Positions 35,025-43,529 of a stretch of DNA of 64,000 bases are shown in pieces. The DNA is from Labilithrix sp. GTDB lineage: Bacteria; Myxococcota_A; Polyangia; Polyangiales; Polyangiaceae. The notes under the pieces are model-generated. The model was given only the letters and a program-made list of their open reading frames with translations. It searched no databases and had not been told where the DNA came from. Location: positions 1 to 64,000 of the forward strand of contig JAHBWF010000014.1 of assembly GCA_019637105.1 (NCBI GenBank). The letters run 5' to 3'. Position numbers and translations under genes: made by a program. The stretch's first letter is position 1, and each line of letters opens with the position of its first letter.

Positions 35025-35474
35025 TTACTTGGGGTCCCGCGCGCCCTCCTTCGAGGGCCGGACGCGGCTACGCTTCGCCCCGCCGACGCCCGGCGTCGAG
35101 CGCTTTCCGTCGAGGCGGCCGATCCCGAGCGACTTGAAGGCCTCCTCCAGGGTGAGCGCCGTGCGGACCACGCTCATGTCGATGCCCATGGTCTGCAACG
35201 TGACGGCGACCTGGGCGTTCATCCCGCACATGATGCTGTGCGCGCCCATGAGGCGGGCCGACGCCGCGAGCCGTGAGAGGACGGCGCAGAGGTGGCTGTC
35301 GACCATCCATATGCCCGTCAGGTCGATGATGAGCCCCTCCGCGCCGGTGTCCCGTATGGTGTCGAGCACCTGATCGACGAGACGCTCGGCGATCGCGTCG
35401 CTGATCTCGCCCTGGAGCGGGACGAGGACGTGATTCCACACGTTGATCACGGGTAGGCGGTCGCTGTCGCTCAT
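35025..35474 (-). CDS. RsbS-like STAS protein
   Basis: From the ATG at 35474 the 149-residue product is a single STAS domain close to RsbS: NVWNHVLVPLQGEI, then LIIDLTGIWMVDSHLCAVLSRLA with Ser 60 at the RsbT phosphorylation site, then MGAHSIMCGMNAQVAVTLQTMGI. A basic tail of about 25 residues follows. RsbS and RsbR paralogues build the stressosome; RsbT phosphorylates them on stress and is released to activate RsbU. All of these partners are encoded in this array. Confidence 0.9.
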   Translation of the reverse strand: MSDSDRLPVINVWNHVLVPLQGEISDAIAERLVDQVLDTIRDTGAEGLIIDLTGIWMVDSHLCAVLSRLAASARLMGAHSIMCGMNAQVAVTLQTMGIDMSVVRTALTLEEAFKSLGIGRLDGKRSTPGVGGAKRSRVRPSKEGARDPK

Positions 35475-35550
35475 GGATCCTCGCCGGCTACGTTCGCACG
35501 ACTCGTACCGTCCCGTCGAGACGGCCGTTTCCTGTGATAAGGTGAGTTCC

Positions 35551-35832
35551 ATGGAATTGCGGGAAACGTTCCGTGCGCCGTTCCTGCAGATGGCCTGGCA
35601 GCGCCACAGCCGGATCACCGAGCTCGTCGACCGTGGAGAGGTCGCCGAGCTCCGGTCGGCCGCGTCGGAGCTGCACTGCCTCTCGGGAGAGGCGAGCATG
35701 CTCGCCTACGAAGACGTGGCCGAGGTCGCGCGCGTGGCCGAGAAGGCCGCGCGGGAGAGCGACCACGGACGCCTCGTCGGGCTCGTCGCCGACCTGCGGG
35801 CGGCCATTCAAGCGGTGGAGAACGGCGGATGA
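35551..35832 (+). CDS. Hpt (histidine phosphotransfer) protein
   Basis: The 93-residue product from the ATG at 35551 is a single helical Hpt domain with the phospho-accepting His in SELHCLSGEASM (His 42). It would pass phosphate between a kinase and receiver proteins. Its stop overlaps the start of the CheB-like gene (ATGA), so they are translationally coupled. The receiver of the CheB-like protein, the stand-alone receiver at 36.9 kb or the regulator at 33.6 kb are possible partners. Confidence 0.85.
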   Translation: MELRETFRAPFLQMAWQRHSRITELVDRGEVAELRSAASELHCLSGEASMLAYEDVAEVARVAEKAARESDHGRLVGLVADLRAAIQAVENGG

Positions 35833-36929
35833 TCCGCGTCGTGATCGTCGACGACTCGTCGCTCTCGCGGATGATCCTGACCAAGATCCTCGAGGCCGAC
35901 GGGGACATCAAGGTCGTGGGCGAGGCCGTGAACGGCTTCGAGGCCGTGCCGAAGATCCAGGAGCACAAGCCGGATCTCGTCACGATGGACATCGACATGC
36001 CGGGGCCGAACGGCCTCGAGACCATCCAGCGCGTGATGCACAGCTGCCCGGTGCCCATCCTCGTCGTCACCGGCGAGCGCCTCGGCCCCGAGTCGGACAT
36101 CGGCTTCCGCGCGATCCAGCTCGGCGCGCTCGATTTCATGGCGAAGCCGTCGATCGGCGACACGCCGAGCATGACCCGCCTCCGGCGGCAGGTCCGGACG
36201 CTCGCGGGCGTGCCCGTCTTCCTCCACACCGACGAGCGCGACGATCAAGGGTCCACGCGCACGCCGCCCTTGCCCGAGGCGCCGCCGTTCTCGCTCGTCG
36301 CGATCGCGTCGGGCACGGGCGGGCCGAAGGCCGTCGCCACGATCCTGCAGGCGCTGCCCGACGACTTCGGCGCGCCGATCGTGATCGTCCAGCAGATGCC
36401 GGAGAAGTTCGGCCCCGCGTTCGCCAAGTACCTCCAGGGCCTCACGCCCCTGCGGATCACGATGGTCGAGCCGATGCCGAAGGACTGCGTGCCCGGCGAC
36501 GTGCTCATGTCCGGCTCCGACGACGCCCACGTGTACTTCCCGCGGCGCGGGGTCGTCGTCGGGATGCACGCCGAGCCGTACGCGATGCACCGCCCCTCGG
36601 CGACGGTCATGATGCGCTCGATCGCCGAGACGTACGGCCCCGACGCCGTCGGCGTCATCCTCTCGGGCTCGGGCGACGACGGGCTCGAGGGCCTCGCCGC
36701 GATGCGCGCCGCCGGCGCGCTCACGCTGGCGGAGAGCCCGAGCTCGGCGGCGATCGCGGAGCTCCCCGCGGCCGCGCTCAAGAGCGGCGCCGCCTCGCGC
36801 GCGCTCCCCGCCCAGATGATCGCCAACTGCCTCATCAGCGCGATGACCGCGATGAACCGGAAGACGACGGCCCCGCCGAGCAGCGCCGCGCTGCTCGAGT
36901 ACTCCCAGAACGACGACGTCGGACGCTGA
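35829..36929 (+). CDS. CheB-like protein with degenerate methylesterase active site
   Basis: Residues 1-120 are an intact receiver (DDSS, phospho-Asp 54 in TMDIDMPGPNG, Lys in FMAKPS). Residues about 150-345 are a CheB-type domain, but the catalytic Ser in the normal GASTGGP is replaced: the motif here reads ASGTGGP, so the Ser has moved one place back and Gly 162 sits at its position. The His of QHMP is Gln 189 (VQQMP). The Asp in SGSGDDG remains. Methylesterase activity is therefore very unlikely, and no CheR or receptor gene is near. It probably serves as a phosphorylation-controlled binding protein. Confidence 0.88.
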   Translation: MIRVVIVDDSSLSRMILTKILEADGDIKVVGEAVNGFEAVPKIQEHKPDLVTMDIDMPGPNGLETIQRVMHSCPVPILVVTGERLGPESDIGFRAIQLGALDFMAKPSIGDTPSMTRLRRQVRTLAGVPVFLHTDERDDQGSTRTPPLPEAPPFSLVAIASGTGGPKAVATILQALPDDFGAPIVIVQQMPEKFGPAFAKYLQGLTPLRITMVEPMPKDCVPGDVLMSGSDDAHVYFPRRGVVVGMHAEPYAMHRPSATVMMRSIAETYGPDAVGVILSGSGDDGLEGLAAMRAAGALTLAESPSSAAIAELPAAALKSGAASRALPAQMIANCLISAMTAMNRKTTAPPSSAALLEYSQNDDVGR

Positions 36930-36944
36930 CCGGACGGAGACGAG

Positions 36945-37361
36945 CTACCCGTGCTTCTTCAGGAAAGGCGTCAGGCGATCGGCGAGCGTCGCGCCGTCCT
37001 TCGGGACCGCGCCGCGCGCGCCGCTCCGCCGGACCAGCGTCCCGACCTCCTCCTCCGCGCGATCGGAGAAGATCAGCACGGGGAGCGCGTCGACGTGCGG
37101 AGAGATCGCCGCGACGAGCTCCTCGTCGCTGACGCCGGGGTACGTCGCGTCGACGAGCAGCAGGTCGGGCTTCTCCCGCGCGACGGCCGCCTCGATGTCT
37201 CGAGGGTCGACGACGGTGCTCACCTCGAGACCGCGCGCCGAGAGCGCATGAACCACGACGGCGCGGACGATCGCGCTGTCATCGACGAGAAGGATCTTTT
37301 GCGTGGTCACTCTTCGACGACGATACGCGAACCACTGCGCGTTGTGTTCTTGTCCCGTCAT
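36945..37361 (-). CDS. stand-alone receiver protein
   Basis: The protein is a single receiver domain: KILLVDDSAIVRAVV, phospho-Asp in LLLVDATYPGV, Ser in LIFSDR and Lys in AVPKDGA. It has no output domain, so it probably works by protein contact (CheY-like) or as a phosphate sink. A GTG at 37310 (VTTQKILLVDD) may be the true start, giving 121 residues. It lies between the CheB-like gene (convergent) and the RsbT gene (divergent). Confidence 0.8.
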   Translation of the reverse strand: MTGQEHNAQWFAYRRRRVTTQKILLVDDSAIVRAVVVHALSARGLEVSTVVDPRDIEAAVAREKPDLLLVDATYPGVSDEELVAAISPHVDALPVLIFSDRAEEEVGTLVRRSGARGAVPKDGATLADRLTPFLKKHG

Positions 37362-37420
37362 GACGCGAGCTCGCGGGGCGGGCGTCGCGCCCCCCGCGCG
37401 ACGACGGCGGCGGTGATCGG

Positions 37421-37831
37421 ATGACGACGACGGCGTCCGACGCGCTCGACATCGCGATCAAAATCGAGGGCGACATCGTCCGCGCTCGCGGGGCCGGGCG
37501 CGACATGTGCCGCGAGCTCGGGCTGAGCGAGATCAATCAGGTCAAGGTCGCGACCGCGATCAGCGAGCTCGCGCGCAACATCTTCACCTACGCGAAGACC
37601 GGGAACATCTCGCTCCGCCGGCTCTCGGCGCCGCGAGCCGGCATCGAGGTCGTCGCGACGGACAACGGTCCGGGGATCGCGGACGTGAAGCTCGTCCTCA
37701 GCGGCACCTACAAGTCGAAGACCGGGATGGGAAAGGGGCTCCTCGGCACGAAGCGGCTCGTGGATTTCTTCGAGATCGACAGCAGTCCCGAGCGCGGCAC
37801 CCGCGTCGTCCTCCGCAAGTTCATCCGCTGA
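37421..37831 (+). CDS. RsbT switch kinase
   Basis: The 136-residue protein is a close match to RsbT: N-box TAISELARNIFTYAKTG, ATDNGPGIADV, a LVLSGTYKSK segment and the G2 loop TGMGKGLLGTKRLVDFF. RsbT phosphorylates RsbS and RsbR-type STAS proteins and then activates RsbU. The next gene, an RsbU-like phosphatase, starts one base after the stop, so the two form an operon as in classical stressosome loci. Confidence 0.92.
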   Translation: MTTTASDALDIAIKIEGDIVRARGAGRDMCRELGLSEINQVKVATAISELARNIFTYAKTGNISLRRLSAPRAGIEVVATDNGPGIADVKLVLSGTYKSKTGMGKGLLGTKRLVDFFEIDSSPERGTRVVLRKFIR

Positions 37832-39157
37832 ATGAACGCGCTCGGGGAAGAAGAGGCAGGGCGTACCGGCGAGCTCGCGGCGAAGCTCCGGCGGCTCCGC
37901 GCGTTCGGCGCGCTGCGTCGGACCCTCCGCGTCACCGAGGACGCCACGGAGATCGCGGCCCTGGCGCGCCGCTTCGCGCTCGACGTCCTCGGCCTCGCGC
38001 GCTTCGCGATCTACTGCGCCGAGAAGGACGAGGCGCCGCTCGACCTCCTCGCGCCCGCGCCCGACGCGACCGGCCTCCCCGAGAGCATCGAGCGCACGGA
38101 GCCGCTCGTCGCCGATCTCGAGACGTCCGCCGTCCTGCGCGACGCCGGGATCCTCGAGGCCTTCGCGGGCGAGCCCGGCGACCGGGTGGTGCTCGCGCTG
38201 CGCGGCTCGCCCGAGCAGCTGATCGGGATCGTCCTCGTCGCGGGGACGTCGCTCGACCAGGAGATGCTCGACGAGCTCGTCTTCGACGTCGAGAGCGCGC
38301 TCGCGGCCCGCATGATCACGCGGCTCCGCGCCGAGGAGCTCGCGGTGCTCGAGATCCAGGAGCGTGAGCTCGTCGGGCTCCTGCGCGACGTCGAGGCCCG
38401 CGACGCGATCATCCAGCAGGACCTCGAGGAGGCCCGCCTCTTCCAGCGCAAGATGCTCGGCGAGCCTCCCGAGGTGCCCCACGCCTCCGTCGAGGTCGTC
38501 TATCAGCCGCTCGGGCTCGTCGGCGGCGACCTCTACGCGGTCTCGCTCGACGGCGACAAGCTTCGCCTCTTCGTCGCGGACGCCACGGGGCACGGGGTCC
38601 GCGCCTCGCTGACGACGATGTTCATCAAGAGCGGCTACGAGGCCGTCCGCCACTCGGCCCCGGATCCGGCCCTCCTGCTGGCCGCGCTCAACGACACCAT
38701 CGCACACACCTACCGGAGCGCGGAGATGCTCTTCTCGGCCGCCTGCGTCGACGTCGACCTGACGAGCGGCCGCGTGCTGGTGGCCTCGGCGGCGCACCCG
38801 GCCGTCTGCGTCGTCCGGGCGGGCGAGGCGACGTTCCTCGAGGGGGGCGGGGCCTTCCTCGGCCTCAGGGCCGGGATGAAGTACACGGTCAGCGAGACCT
38901 CCCTCGCGGACGGGGACGCCGTGTACCTGTTCACCGACGGCTTCGTCGAGGCCCGGAAGCAGAACGAGCAGTTCGGCGAGGAGCGCCTCGAGGCGGTCAT
39001 CCTCGACGCCCACCGGAGCGGCGGGCTGGCCGGCGAGCGGATCGTCGCGGCGGTGACCGAGTTCCTCGACGGCGGCGCCCTGGAGGACGACGGGACGGTC
39101 GTCGGCGTGCGGTTCCGGCGGTCCGGGGCCGGGGACCCGGGCGCCGAGGCGCCCTAA
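37832..39157 (+). CDS. RsbU-like PP2C (SpoIIE-type) phosphatase
   Basis: The 441-residue protein has an N-terminal GAF-like region (about 20-165), a coiled linker (about 165-205) and a SpoIIE-type phosphatase domain. The domain contains VGGDLYAVSLDGDKLRLFVADATGHG (metal Asp residues), LFTDGFVEARKQ and a late EDDGTVVGVRF. In partner switching such an enzyme dephosphorylates an anti-anti-sigma STAS protein. No sigma factor gene is in this window, so the downstream target is unknown. It directly follows rsbT. Confidence 0.9.
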   Translation: MNALGEEEAGRTGELAAKLRRLRAFGALRRTLRVTEDATEIAALARRFALDVLGLARFAIYCAEKDEAPLDLLAPAPDATGLPESIERTEPLVADLETSAVLRDAGILEAFAGEPGDRVVLALRGSPEQLIGIVLVAGTSLDQEMLDELVFDVESALAARMITRLRAEELAVLEIQERELVGLLRDVEARDAIIQQDLEEARLFQRKMLGEPPEVPHASVEVVYQPLGLVGGDLYAVSLDGDKLRLFVADATGHGVRASLTTMFIKSGYEAVRHSAPDPALLLAALNDTIAHTYRSAEMLFSAACVDVDLTSGRVLVASAAHPAVCVVRAGEATFLEGGGAFLGLRAGMKYTVSETSLADGDAVYLFTDGFVEARKQNEQFGEERLEAVILDAHRSGGLAGERIVAAVTEFLDGGALEDDGTVVGVRFRRSGAGDPGAEAP

Positions 39158-39238
39158 TCCGTTGAAAATGTTGGAATCGCCTAATCGTCCCCGTCAGGGA
39201 TGGTCATACGCCTCATTGGCGGTTAGCATTCGAGCTGG

Positions 39239-39766
39239 ATGAGGGCCGAGTGTCCTGAGAGCGACGATGCCCTCTTCGAGCTGCGCTTCGCCCCGAGCGT
39301 CGCGCTCGTCTCGACGGTTCGTCGCTTCGTGAGCGATTTCTACGACGAGCTCCTCAAGGATCGCGACGCGAGCCACCGGCTCGGCATGGCGACCCACGAG
39401 ATGCTCGAGAACGCGGTGCACTACTCGTCGGACCACCGCTCGGAGCTCGTGGTCTCGCTGCACCGCGTGAACGGCCAGTTCCTCGTCACGATCCGGACGA
39501 CCAACCGCGCCACCGACGAGCGCCTCTCCAAGGTCCGGCGGGCGCTCGACGAGGTCGTGACCGCGCCGGACCCGATGGACCTCTACAACCAGCTCGTTCG
39601 CCGAGCGGCCAAGCGCACGGACGGCGGCTCCGGCCTCGGACTGCGTCGGATCCGCGCCGAGGCCGACCTGGCGCTCTCGTACTCGATCGAAGGCGACACC
39701 CTCGTCCTGACGGCGGAGGGTCGCTTCCCACCGCGCCCAGAACCGCAACTCACGGAGTCACGATGA
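39239..39766 (+). CDS. GHKL ATPase-like protein, anti-sigma/switch kinase type
   Basis: The 175-residue protein has an N-box (GMATHEMLENAVHYSSD) and a G2-like loop (GGSGLGLRRIRAEADL), the marks of a GHKL ATP-binding domain. The Asp-containing G1 loop is poorly formed (the segment reads TIRTTNRATDER). It may bind ATP weakly or act as a partner-binding domain. Its stop overlaps the next start (ATGA), so it is coupled to the STAS-like protein, a likely partner. Confidence 0.75.
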   Translation: MRAECPESDDALFELRFAPSVALVSTVRRFVSDFYDELLKDRDASHRLGMATHEMLENAVHYSSDHRSELVVSLHRVNGQFLVTIRTTNRATDERLSKVRRALDEVVTAPDPMDLYNQLVRRAAKRTDGGSGLGLRRIRAEADLALSYSIEGDTLVLTAEGRFPPRPEPQLTESR

Positions 39767-40164
39767 CCGCTGTCGACATCCCTCGCATCGACGCAAACGA
39801 TCTGCGTGCCGCATCGAGCTACCTCGACGGCAACCTCTCGTTGCAGTTCGCGGGGAGCGCCGACTCGCGGTCTCAGGGGGCGATCGAGGCGATGCTCGGG
39901 CGCGTGCACGCCGAGGCGCTCCGTCTCGGCGTCCCCGAGGTGTCGGTCGACTTCCGCGACTGCGACTTCGTGAACTCCTCCTGCTTCAAGGCGTTCGTCG
40001 TCTGGCTCGAGCAGATCCAGGAGCTCGAGACGGAGCAGCAGTACCGGCTCCGCTTCTACTCCGACGACACCAAGGCCTGGCAGAGGAGGAGCCTGCAGGC
40101 GCTCTCGTGCTTCGCGATCGAGCTCGTCCACATCGAGTCGAAGCCCAATCGTGGCGGCAGTTGA
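39763..40164 (+). CDS. STAS-like protein
   Basis: The 133-residue protein looks like a divergent STAS domain: SYLDGNLSLQFAGSADS, then EVSVDFRDCDFVNSSCFKAFVVWLEQI, where the Ser pair lies at the usual phosphorylation-loop position. It is coupled to the ATPase-like gene upstream and overlaps the CheA-like gene downstream by 14 bases. A partner-switching pair (ATPase plus STAS) is the simplest reading. Confidence 0.7.
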   Translation: MTAVDIPRIDANDLRAASSYLDGNLSLQFAGSADSRSQGAIEAMLGRVHAEALRLGVPEVSVDFRDCDFVNSSCFKAFVVWLEQIQELETEQQYRLRFYSDDTKAWQRRSLQALSCFAIELVHIESKPNRGGS

Positions 40165-41665
40165 TCTCCCGACCAGCATCGTCGCCCAGTTCCGGGCTGC
40201 GAGCATCGAGCGTCTCGGGCGCATCGAGACCGCGTGGGCGGCGCTCACGCAGCGCGTCGGCACGGCGGAGGGCGAGCGCGACCTGTTCCACGACGTCCAT
40301 ACGCTGAAGGGCGAGGCGCGCCTCGTCGGGTTCGCGGACGTCGTCCTCATCACCCAGCGCCTCGAGGACCTCCTTTTGGCCGCGCGCCGCCGGCGCTACC
40401 GCGTGACGGAGGACGTCGACGTCCTCGCCACGATGGCGATCCAGTTCATCCGCATGCTGCTCCGGAAGCGCGCCGGCGCGTCCCAGGGCGGGATCGACAT
40501 CAACGGCTTCCTCAAGCAGATCGACGAGGTCCTCGTCGAGTGGCCGCGGCAGTCGGAGACGCCCGACTCGAGCGGCGCGTACACGATGCGCCCGACGGAG
40601 GGCGGCAAGATCTCGCTCGCGGTGCGTCAGCGCCTCGGGAGCGCGGCGACCCAGGTGTACCTCGAGCTGCTCGCGTCCAACAGCCCGCGCCTCCGCCGCG
40701 CCTGGGAGATCCTCGCCGGCGAGCTCGCGCAGCTCGACGCGGTCGCGCTGATGCCGCTCGTGCGCCGTCACGCGGCCTCGGCGAAGGACCTGGCCGTCGA
40801 GCTCGGCAAGGAGATCGACGTCTCGATCGACGGGCCCGAGGTCAAGGTCGGCGTCGAGATCCTCGACACCATCCACGGCGCGCTCCTGCACACGCTCCGC
40901 AACGCCGTCGATCACGGGATCGAGGCGCCCGACGCCCGCGTCGCGGCGAACAAGCCCCGTCGCGGGAACATCGGCGTGCGCTTCGGCGTCGAGGGGGACT
41001 CGATCGGGCTGACCGTCCAGGACGACGGCGACGGCATCGATCTCGACGCCATTCGCCGCCGCGCCGAGAAGCTCGGGCTGCTCTCGCCGGAGGACGCCCT
41101 GGCCGCCCCGGACGCGACCCTCCTCGATCTCGCCTTCGCCCCGGGCTTCTCGGTCCGCGAGTCGGTGAGCACCATCTCCGGGCGCGGGATCGGCCTCGAC
41201 GCCGTGCGCGCGACCATCGAGCGCCTCGGCGGGACGATCACGCTCGAGTCGAAGCGCCACGTCGGCGTCACCGTCGCGCTCCGGCTGCCGCTGTCGCGCC
41301 GCATCGTCGAGGTGCATCGGCTGCCGTCGACGCAGCCGGGCCTGGTCTTCGCGGTCCCGACGACCTGGACCGTGCGGACCGAGCGACGCCCGGACGCGAT
41401 CGATCCCGCCGCCTTGATGGGCCACGGCCGCACGCACTCGGGCCACTCGTCCGCGACGCTCGCGTACCTCGTGCTCTCGCGCGACGGCGACGACTACCCC
41501 ATCGTCGTCGGGGGCTCGGTCTCGCGCGTCGGCGCGGCGCGGCTCTGCCCGACGTCCCCCGACGACGGGCTCGAGGTCGTCACCATCGACGACGAGCCCG
41601 TCATCCTCATCCGCCCCGACACGTTCTTCCCGCCCGCCAGCAGCCGTCGCCCCGGCCCGAGCTGA
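40151..41665 (+). CDS. CheA-like histidine kinase without P2 domain
   Basis: The 504-residue protein (GTG start) has an N-terminal Hpt domain with phospho-His in FHDVHTLKGEARLVGF, a helical dimerisation region (about 150-220), a GHKL kinase domain (N-box LHTLRNAVDHGIEAPD, G1 QDDGDGIDL, G2 SGRGIGLDAVRATIE) and a CheW-like end (LVFAVPTTWTV onward). Classical CheA also has a P2 domain for CheY/CheB docking, and there is no obvious room for one here. No CheW, CheR or receptor gene is in the window. Its likely clients are the Hpt, CheB-like and receiver proteins encoded at 33.6-37.4 kb. Confidence 0.87.
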   Translation: MAAVDLPTSIVAQFRAASIERLGRIETAWAALTQRVGTAEGERDLFHDVHTLKGEARLVGFADVVLITQRLEDLLLAARRRRYRVTEDVDVLATMAIQFIRMLLRKRAGASQGGIDINGFLKQIDEVLVEWPRQSETPDSSGAYTMRPTEGGKISLAVRQRLGSAATQVYLELLASNSPRLRRAWEILAGELAQLDAVALMPLVRRHAASAKDLAVELGKEIDVSIDGPEVKVGVEILDTIHGALLHTLRNAVDHGIEAPDARVAANKPRRGNIGVRFGVEGDSIGLTVQDDGDGIDLDAIRRRAEKLGLLSPEDALAAPDATLLDLAFAPGFSVRESVSTISGRGIGLDAVRATIERLGGTITLESKRHVGVTVALRLPLSRRIVEVHRLPSTQPGLVFAVPTTWTVRTERRPDAIDPAALMGHGRTHSGHSSATLAYLVLSRDGDDYPIVVGGSVSRVGAARLCPTSPDDGLEVVTIDDEPVILIRPDTFFPPASSRRPGPS

Positions 41666-41716
41666 CCGCCGACGGCGAGGCGGCTCCGCGCGCGGACGAG
41701 GGGGCGCGGGCGCGCG

Positions 41717-42034
41717 TCAGAACACGTACGGGTTCGCGCCCGGGGTGACGAGCTTCGCCGCGTGGCCCTGGAGGCGAAACGAGCTGCCGCCGTGCTCGAT
41801 GTGGACGCGCACCTCTTCCGTGCGGGAGACCTTCTCGTGCGGGCCGAGCATGACGATCACGCGCTCGGGCGAGTCGGGGGCGACGTCGAGCCCGACGAGG
41901 TGGCTCGCCGCGTCGAGGAGGAGCCGGGCGGGGAGGTCACCGTGGAGGTTCGGCCGGGTCGGCTCGGTCACGATGACGACGGTCGCGGTCGCGGGATCGT
42001 TCGCGTAGCTGGAGGCGGGCTGCTCGGGGAGCAT
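41717..42034 (-). CDS. small protein of unknown function
   Basis: From the ATG at 42034 the product has 105 residues with no signal peptide or membrane helix. The central part (LPARLLLDAASHLVGLDV, then RVIVMLGPHEKVSRTEEVRVHIEHGG) looks like a small alpha/beta domain. I do not recognise a family. An upstream in-frame start at 42076 would add 14 residues. Confidence 0.55.
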   Translation of the reverse strand: MLPEQPASSYANDPATATVVIVTEPTRPNLHGDLPARLLLDAASHLVGLDVAPDSPERVIVMLGPHEKVSRTEEVRVHIEHGGSSFRLQGHAAKLVTPGANPYVF

Positions 42035-42104
42035 GTCCGCATCGTAGGCAGCCTGCGGCCGCCGCGCCACGGTCACGTCGGAGCTTCGCCGCCCGGGCCG
42101 CCGA

Positions 42105-43529
42105 TCAGCCGAGGTGGCCCTTGACGGCCGCGAGGAAGCGCTGGCGGGCGAAGGCGTGATCGACGATCGGCCGGGCGTAGGTCTCGCCGAGCGCGACGCC
42201 GGCGCGCGCGAGCTCCGCCTCGGGCGCCTCCCACGGCTGGTGGATCCAGCGATCGCCGAGGGACGCGAGCTCCGGGAGCCACCTCCGGACGTAGTCGCCG
42301 CGCGCGTCGAACTTCTCCCCCTGGAGGACGGGGTTGAAGACGCGGAACCACGGCTGCGCGTCCACGCCGCAGCCGGTCGACCACTGCCAGCCGAGATCGT
42401 TCGAGGCCCAGTCGCCGTCCGTGAGGAAGCGCATGAAGTGCTCCTCGCCGCGGCGGAAATCGACGAGCAGGTGCTTGGCGAGGAAGCTCGCGGAGATCAT
42501 GCGCGCGCGGTTGTGGACGAAGCCCTCCGTGAGGAGCTGGCGCGCCGAGGCGTCGACGACGGGGTAGCCGGTCGTGCCCTCGACCCACGCGCGCCAGCCC
42601 GCCTCGTCCTCGCGCCAGGGGAACCGCCGCCACGCGCGCTTGAACGGCTCGGTGAGCACCTCCGGCCTGTGCTCGAGCACGTCGTACGCGAACTCGCGCC
42701 ACACGAGCTCGTTGAGGTAGGCGCGGCGCGCCTTCGGGTGCTCCGCGAGCGCCTCCTCCGCGTGCCTCCAGACCGTGCGCGCGCTGAGCGTGCCGAACTT
42801 GAGGTCCTGCGAGACGCGGCTCGTCCCGGCCTCGCCCATGAGGTCGCGCCCGACGTCGTAGCGCGGGCCCGGGCCGCGGAGGAACGCGCGGAGGCGCGCG
42901 CGGGCCGCGGCCTCGCCGCCTCGAACGACGCGCGGGTTCGGCGTGACGCCGAGGTCCTCGGGGCTCGGCACCGCGACCTCGCGCGCGCCGAGCCGGCGCG
43001 GTAGCTTCGGGAGCGGCGGCAGCGATCGGGGCGCGCGCCTCGGCGCCTCGACCTCGACGGTCCTGGCGAACGCCCTCGCGTACGCCGTGAACACGGCGAA
43101 CGGGGCCCCCGAGCCGGTGAGCAGCCCGCCCGGCGTCGCGAGCGTCTCGCCGTCGTAGAGGTCGAACGGGATCTCGGCGAGGGCCTTCGTCACGCGCCGA
43201 TCGCGCTCCTTGCCGATCGGCTCCGTCCAGCGATAGCCGACGACGCGATCGACCTCGAGCTCGCGCGCGAGCTCGGGCACGACCTCCGTGCTCTTGCCGC
43301 GGACGACGACGAGGCGGGAGCCGAGCTTCTCGATTGATCGCGCCAGCTCGGCGAGCGACTCGAGGAGGTACTGGATCCGGTGCGGGATCTCTCGCGCGCG
43401 CTCGGGCGCGAAGAAGTACGGATCGAGCACGAACAGCGGGATCGCCTCGCCGGCCGCGGCCGCCTCGGCGAGCGGCGCGTGGTCGGCGACGCGCAGGTCC
43501 TTGCCCCGAAACCAGACGAGCGTGCGCAT
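42105..43529 (-). CDS. phrB: deoxyribodipyrimidine photolyase
   Basis: The 474-residue protein is a class I CPD photolyase/cryptochrome: N-terminal MRTLVWFRGKDLRVADHAPL (Rossmann domain), FAD-domain blocks with RRAYLNELVWREF, HNRARMISASFLAKHL, LTDGDWASNDLGWQW and the end FNPVLQGEKFDARGDYVRRW. The tryptophans used in photoreduction appear to be present. It repairs UV-made cyclobutane pyrimidine dimers with blue light. The ATG at 43529 begins the family motif directly. Confidence 0.93.
   Translation of the reverse strand: MRTLVWFRGKDLRVADHAPLAEAAAAGEAIPLFVLDPYFFAPERAREIPHRIQYLLESLAELARSIEKLGSRLVVVRGKSTEVVPELARELEVDRVVGYRWTEPIGKERDRRVTKALAEIPFDLYDGETLATPGGLLTGSGAPFAVFTAYARAFARTVEVEAPRRAPRSLPPLPKLPRRLGAREVAVPSPEDLGVTPNPRVVRGGEAAARARLRAFLRGPGPRYDVGRDLMGEAGTSRVSQDLKFGTLSARTVWRHAEEALAEHPKARRAYLNELVWREFAYDVLEHRPEVLTEPFKRAWRRFPWREDEAGWRAWVEGTTGYPVVDASARQLLTEGFVHNRARMISASFLAKHLLVDFRRGEEHFMRFLTDGDWASNDLGWQWSTGCGVDAQPWFRVFNPVLQGEKFDARGDYVRRWLPELASLGDRWIHQPWEAPEAELARAGVALGETYARPIVDHAFARQRFLAAVKGHLG

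Noticed and set aside
35829..41665. A complete chemotaxis operon
   Set aside because: CheA- and CheB-like proteins are present, but there is no CheW, CheR, methyl-accepting receptor or clear CheY/CheZ pair, and CheB is catalytically dead.
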